Numbered from the stretch's first letter, positions 1 to 9,118 are shown. The stretch: DNA of 64,000 bases from Pseudomonas sp. (GCF_030147005.1 NZ_JASLAW010000251.1:1-64000), one strand, 5' to 3'. Numbers and translations: made by a program. The notes: a model not told the origin generated them from the letters alone.

Positions 1-389
1 GCCTGTTCCTGGACCAGACGTGCGTGGGTTTGTGCCAATTGCTGGTCGAGGTCCGGGCTGTCGATTTGCGCGAGAATTTGCCCGGCCTTGACCTGGCTGC
101 CGATATCGACGTTCCAGTCTTTTAGATATCCGCTGACCCGCGCATGGATCGACGCTTTGCTCCAGGCCTCCAGGTGCGCCGGCAAGCGCAGGGTGTCGCC
201 GACGGCATTCTTTTGGGGCTGGAACACCATCACCTGGGGGATGGCCGCGGTTTCAGTCCAGGCGGTGACCGACTGTTCATGCAACGTGCGGGCGTGCAAG
301 CCGTTGGCGACCAACAGGGCGGCCAGGGTCAGGCCGCCGACACCCATGAGCATCAGACGCTTGCGCGAGGGTTTTTGATCAAACGACAT
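1..389 (-). CDS. RND efflux periplasmic adaptor (membrane fusion protein), 3' end outside window
   Basis: This is the N-terminal part of a periplasmic adaptor for an RND pump; the gene runs off the left edge, so about 129 codons are visible. The translation starts MSFDQKPSRKRL, follows with one hydrophobic segment (about residues 11-28) and then reaches the biotinyl/lipoyl-like hairpin, with the typical phrases ASIHARVSGYLKDW and VGSQVKAGQILAQIDSPDLDQQL-like text. The ATG at 387-389 is preceded by GGAG at a good distance and overlaps the end of the permease gene by 11 bases, so the two are co-translated. The adaptor would link the inner-membrane permease to an outer-membrane channel, possibly encoded further left. 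Substrate cannot be read from the sequence. Confidence 0.88.
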   Translation of the reverse strand, partial: MSFDQKPSRKRLMLMGVGGLTLAALLVANGLHARTLHEQSVTAWTETAAIPQVMVFQPQKNAVGDTLRLPAHLEAWSKASIHARVSGYLKDWNVDIGSQVKAGQILAQIDSPDLDQQLAQTHARLVQEQ

Positions 390-3300
390 GGTGCGTTTCT
401 CCAGCAATTGCGCGAGTAGGATGACGACCGTGGACCAGGCTGAAGACCACGGGAACAAACAACAATGTGGCGATAGTGGCGAAGATCAAGCCACCGATCA
501 CGGCGCGGCCCAGCGGCGCGTTTTGTTCTTCGGAAAGCGCCAGGGGCAGCATGCCGATGATCATCGCCAGGGCGGTCATGCACACCGGGCGAAAGCGCGT
601 GTAACCGGCCTCCATCGCAGCTTTCAAGGCGTCGCCATGTTCGGCCAGGCGTTCACGGCAGAAGCTCACCACCAGGATCGAGTTGGCGGTGGCCACGCCC
701 ATGCACAGGATTGCGCCGGTCAATGCAGGCACCGACAACGAGGTGCCACTGAGGAACAGCATCCACACGATCCCCGCCAGCGCTGCGGGCAACGCGGTGA
801 TGATCACAAAGGGGTCGGCCCAGGACTGGAAATTGACCACGATCAACAGGTAGATCAGCACCACTGCGCCGAGCAGGCCGAAGCTCAACCCGCTGAACGC
901 CTCATGCAGCGCATCGATCTGCCCGTGCAGGCTGATCGTCGCGCCCTTGGGGCGCATGGAGGCGGTGTCATCCAGCACTTTTTGCACGTCACGGGCGACG
1001 CCACCGAGGTCGCGGCCTTGCACGTTGGCATACAGGTCCAGGGTGGGCTCGATGTTGTAGTGCGTCACCACCGCCGGGCTTTGTACTCGCGAGATACTCG
1101 CCACGCCGCCAAGGATCTGTGACTGGCCATCGGCACCGGTCACCGGCAGCGCCTCCAGGGATGGCAGGCTGTCGAGACGGTATTGCGGCGTCGCGGCCAC
1201 GATCGAATAGGACACGCCATTGGCCGGATTCAACCAGAACGTGGGGGCCACCTGGGAGCTGCCGGCGAGCGAGGCGACCATGCTGTTGGTCACGTCTTTT
1301 TCGGTGATGCCCAGGCCATTGGCGCGCAGGCGGTCCACATTTACCTGCAGCGACGGGTAACCGGTGGATTGCTGGATACGCAGGTCGGCGATGCCGGGCA
1401 CGTGTTGCAGGCGCCGTTCGAGTTCCACGGCATAGGCGCGGTTTTCGGCATCGTTGCGCCCGGAAATTTTCACGTCCAGCGGTGCCGGCGCGCCGAAGTT
1501 GAGGATCTGGCTGCTGATGTCCGCCGGCAGGAACGCGAAGTGGCTGCCGGGGAAGCTTTGCGGCAGGGCTTCACGCAGTCTTTTCACATAGCCGGCGGTG
1601 GGCGCGTGGTCTTTTTTCAGGGTGACCTGGATATCGCCGTCCTGCGGGCCGATGGTACCGCTGCTGCTGTAGGCCATGTCGATGCCGCTGAGCGGGATGC
1701 CGATGTTGTCGACGACAGTGTCCAGCGCTTGCGCCGGGATCACTTCGCGTATCCGCGCTTCGATGCGGTCGAACGCGGCGGCGCTTTCCTCGATGCGCGT
1801 ACCCAGCGGCAGGCGAACATGCAGCGCCAGTGCCCCGGCATCGGTCGCCGGGAAAAAATCCTGGCCCAGGCTGGGCAGCAACACGAACGAGGCCAGCACG
1901 CAGGCGAGAAACCCGACGATAAAGCGCTTGCGTGCGCCCAGTGCGAGCATCAACAGCCCATGGTAACTGTCGCGGATGTTCGAGAAGCGCCGCTCGAACC
2001 CTTGCTGAAAGTTCAGCACCGATTGCAGCACGGCATGGCGCGGCTTGCTGTGCTGTTCACCCTCGTGGTGGTTGATAAATTGATCTTCCGGATGATGCCC
2101 CGGGCCTTGCTCCGGTATGTGGGGCTTGAGCAGAAACAACGCCAGTGTCGGCACCAGGGTGCGCGAGAGGATGAACGAACTGGCCATGGCAAAGATCACC
2201 GCCAGCGCCATCGGCCGGAACAGGTACCCGGCGATGCCTTGCAGCAAAAACATCGGCACAAACACGATGCAGATGCACAGCAGCGAGACGAACGCCGGGC
2301 CGACGATCTGCGCGGCACCGTCCAGGATCGCGGTCTTCACCGCCTTGCCTTGTTCCAGGTGCCAGTTGATGTTTTCGATGGTCACCGTGGCGTCGTCCAC
2401 CAGAATGCCCACCGCCAATGCCAGGCCGCCCAGGGTCATCACGTTGAGGGTCTGCCCGCTGACCGCCAGCAGCGCGATGGCCGACAGCACTGCCAGGGGA
2501 ATCGACGCGGCGATGATCAGCGTTGAGCGCCAACTGCCGAGAAACAGCAGGATCATCGCACTGGTCAGCAGGGCGGCGATGATGCCTTCCTGAGCCACGC
2601 TGCCTACCGATTGCTTGACGAACACCGAGGCGTCGCCCAGCAGCGAGGTCTTCAGCGACGGCGGCAGGGTTTCGTTGATACGCGGCAACATCTGGCGGAT
2701 GCCGTCGATGATCGACAAGGTGGAAATGCTGCCGTTCTTCAACGCCGGCATCAGCACGGCGCGGTGGCCGTCGACGCGCACGATATTGGTCTGCGGTGGC
2801 GAGCCGTCCCGCACGTGGGCGACTTGGCCGATGGTGATGATCGCGCCGTCGACGCTCTTGATCGGCAAGTCATTGAGCTCATCGATGGCTTTGGGGCTGT
2901 TGTTGAGCAGGATCGTGTATTCGTTGGGACCGAGCTTGGCGGTGCCCACCGGGATGATCTGGTTCTGCAGCGCCAGGGCATTGCCTACGTCCTGGGCCGA
3001 CAAACCTTTGGCAGCCAGGGCCTGAGGATCGAGGTCGAGGGTGATCTGGCGCTGCTTGCCGCCCATCGGCGTGGGCATCGCCAGGCCGGGCAGGGCGCTC
3101 AGCGGCAGGCGGATATTGTTCTGCACCAGATCGCGAATCCTGGCTTCCGAAAGGCTTGGGCTTGAGAACGCCATTTGCAGGATCGGCACGGTGGAGGCGC
3201 TGTAGTTGAGGATCAGCGGCGGTGTGATGCCCGGTGGCATCTGCTTGAGCACGGTCTGTGACACCGCCGTTACCTGGGCGTTGGCAGTGCGGATATCCAC

Positions 3301-3600
3301 GCCGGGCTGGAAGAAGATCTTGACGATGCCCATGCCAGGCAGCGATTGCGATTCGATGTGTTCGATGTCGTTGACGGTGGTACTCAGAGAGCGTTCGTAG
3401 GTGTAGATCACTCGCCCGGCCATGGCATCCGGCGACAGGCCGTTGTATTGCCAGACCACGGCGACCACGGGGATACCGATATCGGGGAAAACATCGGTGG
3501 GCGTACGCAAGGCCGCCATGGGCCCGATGATGCAGATGAATATGGCCAACACAATGAACGTGTACGGCTTGTGCAGTGCGGTCTTTACCAGCCCGAGCAT
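379..3600 (-). CDS. RND efflux transporter permease subunit
   Basis: A 1073-residue inner-membrane proton/drug antiporter of the RND (HAE/AcrB-like) superfamily, the usual length. It begins MLGLVKTALHKPYTF with the first membrane helix at about residues 12-30, continues with a large periplasmic porter loop (NDIEHIESQSLPGMG), a block of helices with the proton-relay double aspartate in GILVDDATVTIENIN, a second periplasmic loop and a second helix block. The start at 3598-3600 has GGAG eight bases upstream; an in-frame upstream extension lacks this and was not used. The permease precedes its adaptor, the reverse of the common mexA-mexB order. A divergent lipoprotein gene begins at 3807, so the control region is 3601-3806. 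The exported compound is unknown. Confidence 0.92.
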   Translation of the reverse strand: MLGLVKTALHKPYTFIVLAIFICIIGPMAALRTPTDVFPDIGIPVVAVVWQYNGLSPDAMAGRVIYTYERSLSTTVNDIEHIESQSLPGMGIVKIFFQPGVDIRTANAQVTAVSQTVLKQMPPGITPPLILNYSASTVPILQMAFSSPSLSEARIRDLVQNNIRLPLSALPGLAMPTPMGGKQRQITLDLDPQALAAKGLSAQDVGNALALQNQIIPVGTAKLGPNEYTILLNNSPKAIDELNDLPIKSVDGAIITIGQVAHVRDGSPPQTNIVRVDGHRAVLMPALKNGSISTLSIIDGIRQMLPRINETLPPSLKTSLLGDASVFVKQSVGSVAQEGIIAALLTSAMILLFLGSWRSTLIIAASIPLAVLSAIALLAVSGQTLNVMTLGGLALAVGILVDDATVTIENINWHLEQGKAVKTAILDGAAQIVGPAFVSLLCICIVFVPMFLLQGIAGYLFRPMALAVIFAMASSFILSRTLVPTLALFLLKPHIPEQGPGHHPEDQFINHHEGEQHSKPRHAVLQSVLNFQQGFERRFSNIRDSYHGLLMLALGARKRFIVGFLACVLASFVLLPSLGQDFFPATDAGALALHVRLPLGTRIEESAAAFDRIEARIREVIPAQALDTVVDNIGIPLSGIDMAYSSSGTIGPQDGDIQVTLKKDHAPTAGYVKRLREALPQSFPGSHFAFLPADISSQILNFGAPAPLDVKISGRNDAENRAYAVELERRLQHVPGIADLRIQQSTGYPSLQVNVDRLRANGLGITEKDVTNSMVASLAGSSQVAPTFWLNPANGVSYSIVAATPQYRLDSLPSLEALPVTGADGQSQILGGVASISRVQSPAVVTHYNIEPTLDLYANVQGRDLGGVARDVQKVLDDTASMRPKGATISLHGQIDALHEAFSGLSFGLLGAVVLIYLLIVVNFQSWADPFVIITALPAALAGIVWMLFLSGTSLSVPALTGAILCMGVATANSILVVSFCRERLAEHGDALKAAMEAGYTRFRPVCMTALAMIIGMLPLALSEEQNAPLGRAVIGGLIFATIATLLFVPVVFSLVHGRHPTRAIAGETHHVV

Positions 3601-3806
3601 GCGTGAGTCTCCGAGAAAAGCAGGATTGCAAACCCCGGCAGTCTTGCCCGACCCACCTAACACGCACCTTTCAGCCAGGTGAAGGAACATTTAGGTAACG
3701 GCTGAAGATCGTTTCATTTGTATTCATTTGTTCTACAAACGGCGGCTCTTCAAGCTTGTCAGCCATCGGATACGCCTTTTTACTGATGAGCTTTTGGAGC
3801 CCTGCC

Positions 3807-4217
3807 ATGTCACCGAAAACACTGTTGTTGATCCCCGCCCTTGCGGCTGTCGTGTTGTTGTCGGCGTGCGCCGGCCCGCTACCCAAGGCCGACCCGAGCC
3901 AGGCCTGGATCGGCTTGAAGGAAGAAGCACCGAATGACCTGCTGGCCGAGCGCCTCGACGGGAAGCGCGTGGATGACGGGCGCTATTTTGAAGTAAGCCC
4001 CGGGGACCATCGCCTGGACGTGACGTTATTTGAAGAAGAGCCTGGCGACGACAACCAGCAGGACTGCCAGGGCCGGGTCGAGTACAAGCATTTCAAGGCG
4101 GGTGAGCATTACACTCTGGAGGAATCGAGCCTGGGTACGACAGTGCGCGCAGCGCTCAAGGATGGCCACGGCAAGGAAGTCGCCGCCACGCAAGACTTCA
4201 ATTGCATGCCCGGCTAA
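3807..4217 (+). CDS. Small secreted lipoprotein of unknown function
   Basis: A 136-residue predicted lipoprotein. The N-terminus MSPKTLLLIPALAA is followed by the lipobox LLSAC with the lipidated cysteine at about residue 21. The mature part is acidic, with two further cysteines (QQDCQGR and FNCMPG) that could form a disulfide, and phrases such as GRYFEVSPGDHRLDVTLFEEE that suggest a small beta domain of the kind seen in PEGA-like or lipoprotein-associated domains. GGAG at 3796-3799 supports the ATG at 3807; an in-frame start 51 bases upstream would add a non-signal extension. It is divergent from the RND operon and converges on the small gene at 4214-4375, overlapping it by four bases. I do not recognise a functional family. 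Confidence 0.8.
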   Translation: MSPKTLLLIPALAAVVLLSACAGPLPKADPSQAWIGLKEEAPNDLLAERLDGKRVDDGRYFEVSPGDHRLDVTLFEEEPGDDNQQDCQGRVEYKHFKAGEHYTLEESSLGTTVRAALKDGHGKEVAATQDFNCMPG

Positions 4218-4375
4218 GCGTGATGCGCGGTCGTCTTGCCCGGCTCGGCGGGCGCAGCAGGTTTGACGTGGGGGTGATGATGTCGGCGAGTCACGCGCAT
4301 GACCCCCCACAACATGGCGGCGGCCACCGCCAGCCATCCGCAGACCAACATGATAATCGTCGTTGCAAGGCTCAT
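4214..4375 (-). CDS. Small single-pass membrane protein (53 aa)
   Basis: Reading the minus strand from the ATG at 4373-4375 gives a 53-residue protein MSLATTIIMLVCGWLAVAAA... with one hydrophobic helix (about residues 4-26), then a basic, histidine-rich stretch (RVTRRHHHPHVK) and an Ala/Pro/Lys tail ending TTAHHA. A strong ribosome binding site GGGAGG lies just upstream of the start, which is the main reason to accept it as a gene. Histidines near the membrane could bind metal, but that is only an inference. It converges with the lipoprotein gene, sharing its last bases. It is short enough to be missed by automatic callers. Confidence 0.62.
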   Translation of the reverse strand: MSLATTIIMLVCGWLAVAAAMLWGVMRVTRRHHHPHVKPAAPAEPGKTTAHHA

Positions 4376-4586
4376 TCAGGCCTCCCTTCACCCCGTCCGG
4401 GGTACACACAGTCTTCTCAATGGACAGTCTAGCTATCCGGCGGTTGCCTGCTATTGACCAATGGTCGTGTTCATCCAACTTGTTTGCTCTATGGCAGGCG
4501 TTTTACCGACACTGAAGGCTATACCCCTGCCCAAGAGCATCCTATGATCGGGACCCTCACCGGCAGTTGATCAAGAGAGTAAAAAA

Positions 4587-5249
4587 TTGCGCTTACGGTC
4601 GAACCTTAAAGCATCCATCCTGCTCGCCTGTGCCCTTGGGCTGACGGCTTGTTCCAGTCAGCCTTCGAAACTCCCCGGCCTGCCGGAGCGGGTTGAGCTC
4701 AACGGCGTCCCCACCTTTCGAAGCGAGGCGTATCAGAGCGGGCCTACGGCTCTGGCCAGCATGCTGTCGCAACAAGGCATTGTGATGACACCGGGGTTGC
4801 TGGATAAGCCGCTGCACTTGCCCGGCGCCGAGGCGGACCTTGAGCGCAACATGCAGAAGCTGGCGCGTGAGTACGGGCTGATGGTGTATCCACTGGATGC
4901 CAAGCTGACGGCGGTGCTGGCGCAGGTTGCGGCGGGGTATCCGGTGATGGCGCGGATCAACTCAAGCTTCTGGTCGGGGCCTCGCTATGTCGTGGTGGTG
5001 GGGTTCAATCAGCAGAAGAGCACGGTGCTGTTGCGGTCCGGCATGGAGCGGCGATTGATGATGGGTTTCAGCGACTTCGAGTCGGCGTGGAAGAGCGCGG
5101 GCCACTGGGCGATTCTCACCCAGCGCCCAAGCCAGCTGCCGGCCAATGTGGACGCGCAGCGGTGGCGCAATGCCGCGAACGCCACGTCCCAGGCAGGACA
5201 GGAGCAAGCGGCGGCGCAAGCGCTCAAGGTGCTGGCAGAGCGCAAATAA
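4587..5249 (+). CDS. C39-like peptidase-fold lipoprotein, catalytic residues replaced
   Basis: A 220-residue predicted lipoprotein: signal peptide of about 21 residues ending in LTAC (Cys22), then a papain-like C39 fold. The motif that normally reads CGPxxL reads QSGPTALASML here, so the residue aligned with the nucleophile is Ser51, and the usual histidine in the HYVVVxG strand is replaced in GPRYVVVVGFN. The fold-defining glycines and strands remain (GYPVMARINSSFW, HWAILTQRP). This points to a binding domain rather than a protease, like the C39-like domains of type I secretion transporters. The start used is TTG at 4587, preceded by a modest AGAGAG; no better ATG gives the signal peptide. 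The C-terminus (ANATSQAGQEQAAAQALKVLAERK-type text) resembles a helical tail. Confidence 0.75.
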   Translation: MRLRSNLKASILLACALGLTACSSQPSKLPGLPERVELNGVPTFRSEAYQSGPTALASMLSQQGIVMTPGLLDKPLHLPGAEADLERNMQKLAREYGLMVYPLDAKLTAVLAQVAAGYPVMARINSSFWSGPRYVVVVGFNQQKSTVLLRSGMERRLMMGFSDFESAWKSAGHWAILTQRPSQLPANVDAQRWRNAANATSQAGQEQAAAQALKVLAERK

Positions 5250-5277
5250 CAATGTGTTTCAGTGGCGTGTGCCTGGA

Positions 5278-6201
5278 TCAGCGGCGAACCTCTGCCGCGC
5301 CGGGGCGATTCTTCAGGTTCTTGTCGGCCTTGTAGCGCAACGCCACATCCGGCACCGGGCCGCCCTTGCCGGTTTCGACCCAACTGCGAATACGGCTGGC
5401 GTCGGCAAAATGGGTGAACTTGCCAAAGGCATCCAGGATTACCAACGAAACCGGGCGGTTACCCATGCTGGTGACCAGCACCAGGCAATGCCCGGCCTGG
5501 TTGGTAAAACCGGTCTTGGTCAACTTGATGTCCCAGTTGGCACGATTGATCAGGTGGTCGGTGTTGGAGAAGCCCAGGGTGTAGTTGGGTTTGCGGAACG
5601 CCACGGTCTTTTCCTTGGTGGTGCTCAACTGGCTCAACATCGGGAATTTGCGCGCATAGGCCAACAGCTTGCTCAGGTCCCGGGCGGTCGACACGTTATG
5701 GATCGACAGGCCCGTCGGCTCCACGTAATGGGTGCTGGTCATGCCCAGCGCCTTGGCCTTGGCGTTCATCGCGGCAATGAACGCCGCGTAGCCGCCCGGG
5801 TAATGGTGGGCCAGGCTCGCGGCGGCGCGGTTTTCCGAGGACATTAGCGCGATCAGCAGCATTTCCTTGCGCGGCATTTGGCTGCCGATCTTCACGCGCG
5901 AGAACACGCCTTTCATCTCCGGTGTGTCGGTGATGTTGATGTCGATGTATTCGTCCATGTTCTGCTTGGCTTCCAGCACAATCAGGCCGGTCATCAGCTT
6001 GCTGACCGAAGCGATGGGCACCACGACGTCGGGGTTGCTGGAATAGATGACTTTGTTGGTCTGCAAATCCACCAGCATGGCGCTGCCGGAAGCGATTTGC
6101 AGTTTCGAACCGTCACGCGGGGCCTGGGTGGATTCGGCGGCGTGGGCGAAGGTGCCTGTAAGTGCAAAAAAAAGGCTGACAATAGAAAGACGAATTTTCA
6201 C
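5278..6201 (-). CDS. pbpG: D-alanyl-D-alanine endopeptidase (penicillin-binding protein 7/8)
   Basis: A periplasmic low-molecular-weight penicillin-binding protein that cleaves D-Ala-meso-DAP cross-links in peptidoglycan. All three active-site motifs are present: SxxK as SVSK (Ser65), SxN as SEN in MSSENRAA, and KTG in KLTKTGFTN. The GTG start at 6199-6201 gives a 307-residue protein with a clean signal peptide (IRLSIVSLFFALTGTFAHA), close to the 310 residues of E. coli PBP7. A TTG start at 6258 would add 19 residues before the signal peptide and seems less likely. There is no DacA-type C-terminal amphipathic anchor. The gene converges on the C39-like lipoprotein gene with a 28-base gap. Confidence 0.9.
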   Translation of the reverse strand: MKIRLSIVSLFFALTGTFAHAAESTQAPRDGSKLQIASGSAMLVDLQTNKVIYSSNPDVVVPIASVSKLMTGLIVLEAKQNMDEYIDINITDTPEMKGVFSRVKIGSQMPRKEMLLIALMSSENRAAASLAHHYPGGYAAFIAAMNAKAKALGMTSTHYVEPTGLSIHNVSTARDLSKLLAYARKFPMLSQLSTTKEKTVAFRKPNYTLGFSNTDHLINRANWDIKLTKTGFTNQAGHCLVLVTSMGNRPVSLVILDAFGKFTHFADASRIRSWVETGKGGPVPDVALRYKADKNLKNRPGAAEVRR

Positions 6202-6334
6202 GCGGATGAACTCGCTAAAAAGTAAGGAAATACCGTTTGGAAACGGGTTTGATGACAAATAGCGTTACATTTTAGGAGTATGGATCAGAAAGTGATAGAG
6301 ACCCTTTAAATAAAGGTCCTAAGCCGATGACTGG

Positions 6335-6777
6335 TCAGGGTTGTACTGATTTTGTACCCATCATGGAGTGCTCCAGCTTTCCGACTTCAGACCAGTCGGT
6401 GGTCGACGACAGCCACTTTGCATAGGTCGTCAGTAGCACTTGGATGCTGTGCCAGAGCTGGCCAGGAATGAATGCCGGTTTATTCCCGCCATCAAGCACA
6501 TAGTTGCATAAGTATGGCGGCCGTTGTAATGCGGTGATTGGGTTTCCCAAGCGGTTCACTGATGATCCCGCGAAACAGGCATGTAGCTGGAGTTCGGGAA
6601 CGGCTCAGCGTATCGCCGATCATCCAGAACCCCATGCTTTGCCAGGCTTATTGCTTGATCGCGTAGATCGGCTGCCGCTTTAAGGCCTTTTGCTGTTGTG
6701 GGATAGGGGAGTGTCTCGCAGCGCCGTTCGCCTCGCCAAGTAAACCGAATGTGGACGGACTGGCCAAGCGCATTCAA
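6335..6777 (-). pseudogene. Remnant of a phage-type tyrosine recombinase (integrase)
   Basis: Two minus-strand pieces in different frames together look like the two ends of one phage integrase with its middle deleted. The upstream piece (6556-6777) begins MNALGQSVHIRFTWRGERR and matches the remembered N-terminal arm-binding domain of lambdoid integrases (CETLPYP, AAADLRDQAISL, FPNSSY). The downstream piece (6335-6559) carries the C-terminal active-site box, PAFIPGQLWHSIQVLLTTYAKWL, including a candidate catalytic tyrosine in TTYAKW and an altered His box (usually GH, here WH), and ends GTKSVQP. The core with the catalytic Arg/Lys is missing. It is a dead trace of a past prophage or island between pbpG and the chemoreceptor gene. 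Confidence 0.75.
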
Positions 6778-6840
6778 CGGCAGGCACAGGTGCGCGTTGC
6801 AACCCTGGCGACTCGGGCACCCGCGCTTTCCCCTTAAAGT

Positions 6841-8862
6841 CTACGCATGCGTAAGGCCCGTCAACGTATCCGCAATCGTCTTCGTACGCTGCGCCGTACC
6901 CTCAGTCGCGCGGCTTGACGCCTCCAGCGCATCAAGCATCTCGCGCAGCGCGCCCACACCGCTGGACTGGTCTTCAATCTGCCGGGCTACCCGCTGTATC
7001 TCGCATGACAGCACGTCGATATCCACGCCAATCTCCGCTGCATTCTTGCGCGTGATCTCTGCCAGCTTGCGCACCTCGTCCGCCACCACCGCAAAGCCTC
7101 GGCCCAGGTCGCCGGCACGCGCCGCCTCAATGGCGGCGTTGAGCGCCAGCAGGTTGGTCTGCCCGGCGATTTGCTGGATCACCTGCACAATCGACTGGAT
7201 GCGCAAACTCGAATCCGCCAACGTGCGCGCACCCTCCACCGCGACATCTGCCTGGTTCGACAGTCCCTCCACCGTGGCCCCAGCCTGGGCAGACACGCTG
7301 TTCTGCCGGTCAATGGTGCCCACCAGATCATCCATCGAAGCATGCAACTCACCCGAGTAGTGCTTGAGCTGCGAAGCGATTTCCTCCTGCTGCCGCTCGG
7401 CCTGCGCCAACACCTGGCCCAAGTCAGCCAGGCCTTCGAACACCGGTAGGATATTGCGGTCCAGCCCACGGGTATTCAGGGTATTGGTGAAGTCATTGTT
7501 CTTGAACGCGGCAATCTGCTTGACCACCACATGGTTCAAGCCCGCCAGCTTCTTCACCTGGCGGCGCAGGAAAAATGCCTTGAACTCGCCGTAGTGGGCG
7601 ATGAAATGGTCTACGTACTCGTCGCTGAAACTGGCGCCCTTGGCCACGCGAAAGAAGAATATCGCCGTCAGCGTCTGGTTCAGGTTCAAGCCCAGAATCT
7701 CCCCAAAAGTCGAGAACCCCGCCAGCGGCACATCACCAAACGCGCCGGCCATGCTGCCCAACTCGGCGCCGTTGTTTAGCCTTCGCAAAATGCAGTCATT
7801 GAGGATGCCCGCCATCGGTTGGCCGCCCTTGCCACGCAGAAACTGCTCGTAGTCCAAACGTGTCGCCTCACGCAACGGCGTACGCCGCACCATCAGCAAC
7901 TCCTCGCCCGGCGCCACGTCGCAAAACAGCTGCACGATCTGTTGCTCATAGTCGATGCGTGCGATGGAGCGCACAAACAACTCACTGCCCACGCGAATGG
8001 CAAACGAGTAATCCGCCAGCTTCGACTCAAGCGCCTGGGGTGTGCAATTGAATGCATCGCACAGCGCCTGCACCATGCTCTTGATGTTGCCGCTGCTGTC
8101 GATCACCTGGTCGATCGTGCGGTCCTCCACCGAGGCGGTCAACACGCTGAAGGTCAAATCGGCCGGTTCGAAGTTCTGGCTTTTAAACACACCAAATCGC
8201 ACGTCGGCCGCCGTTTTCAGGAACACAATCTGCGCATGGTTCTGATAACTGCGCTGGCCGTCATGGATCAGTGTCTTCTGGAAATCCGACTTACCCCCTG
8301 CCGACCCACCCACGAACAAGCACGGAAAACGCCCCGACTCATACAGCGCCTCCATAAAAAACGATTCCGACGCCGACAACCCATCGAACACCACATACGC
8401 CAACGTATCGCGATGATCGATCTGTGTGTGCACCTGCACTCGCTTGATATTGCTGACCAGCTTGGCAATCCGCTCCTGCATGCCCAGGCGCTTGCCGCCA
8501 CTGCGGATGTCCTCACATTCCAACGGCACCATCACCACCTCGGCGGAGGCGATCACGCTGTCGTCGAACAGCTGCAACACCACCCGGTCCCAGCGCTCAC
8601 CGGTGGCGCAGTAGAGGGCGTTGGCGGCGTTGCAGAGTTCGCCGGAGGTGGTGCAGAGGCTGATTGTGGATTGAGGGAATTGGCGCTTGAGCTGGGCCGC
8701 GACTTGGTCGATGTCCAAGTGCGGGGAGATGAAGCCGGTGATGAGGATAGGGCTGATGCGCAGGGTGGCTAAGGACGCGCCCAGCTCGCTGGCGGTGCAG
8801 GTGAGGGTAGCGGTGCCTTGACGGTTGGGCCGGGCTTTTTTGAGGAGGGAGAGTGGGTTCAT
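6841..8862 (-). CDS. Soluble FIST-domain methyl-accepting chemotaxis protein
   Basis: A 673-residue receptor without membrane segments. The first 380 residues look like FIST N and FIST C sensory domains (ITGFISPHLDID, LFVGGSAGGKSDFQ, GSMAGAFGDVPLAGFSTFGEI), a sensor thought to bind small ligands such as amino acids. The C-terminus is an MCP signalling hairpin whose tip reads IAGQTNLLALNAAIEAARAG, followed by GRGFAVVADEVRKLAE, the CheA/CheW contact region. The protein ends about 75 residues after that tip, so the coiled coil is short and no C-terminal CheR pentapeptide is visible. ATG at 8862 gives MNPLSLLKK; an ATG at 8901 in the same frame adds 13 residues and cannot be excluded since neither has a strong ribosome site. 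It probably works as a cytoplasmic sensor. Confidence 0.88.
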   Translation of the reverse strand: MNPLSLLKKARPNRQGTATLTCTASELGASLATLRISPILITGFISPHLDIDQVAAQLKRQFPQSTISLCTTSGELCNAANALYCATGERWDRVVLQLFDDSVIASAEVVMVPLECEDIRSGGKRLGMQERIAKLVSNIKRVQVHTQIDHRDTLAYVVFDGLSASESFFMEALYESGRFPCLFVGGSAGGKSDFQKTLIHDGQRSYQNHAQIVFLKTAADVRFGVFKSQNFEPADLTFSVLTASVEDRTIDQVIDSSGNIKSMVQALCDAFNCTPQALESKLADYSFAIRVGSELFVRSIARIDYEQQIVQLFCDVAPGEELLMVRRTPLREATRLDYEQFLRGKGGQPMAGILNDCILRRLNNGAELGSMAGAFGDVPLAGFSTFGEILGLNLNQTLTAIFFFRVAKGASFSDEYVDHFIAHYGEFKAFFLRRQVKKLAGLNHVVVKQIAAFKNNDFTNTLNTRGLDRNILPVFEGLADLGQVLAQAERQQEEIASQLKHYSGELHASMDDLVGTIDRQNSVSAQAGATVEGLSNQADVAVEGARTLADSSLRIQSIVQVIQQIAGQTNLLALNAAIEAARAGDLGRGFAVVADEVRKLAEITRKNAAEIGVDIDVLSCEIQRVARQIEDQSSGVGALREMLDALEASSRATEGTAQRTKTIADTLTGLTHA

Positions 8863-9073
8863 GGTTGGGGCTCGATCGGAAGGGGCGCAAGGTGTAGGCA
8901 TGCGGTTAGTAGGGTTATCGGCGGGTGGAGCGGGGCCTGGAGGGGAGGTGGACGGGGGCGCGACGGGTGGTCAGCCTGGATCACATTGGGAGTGGTGTCA
9001 GAAACTGTCGAATGTTCTTACAGAACCAGACGAAACTGCTTAAAACTGAGAAAACAGATTGTCTTCTGGCAAT

Positions 9074-9104
9074 AAAAAGCCCTGCGATAAGGCAGGGCTT
9101 TTTC
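9074..9104. terminator. Bidirectional intrinsic terminator between FIST-MCP upstream region and folD
   Basis: The hairpin AGCCCTGC / GCAGGGCT (9078-9085 and 9092-9099) is flanked by an A run on the left and a T run on the right, so it can stop transcription in either direction. It lies just after folD, which is read leftward. Confidence 0.85.
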
Positions 9105-9118
9105 AGTACCCCTGGTTA

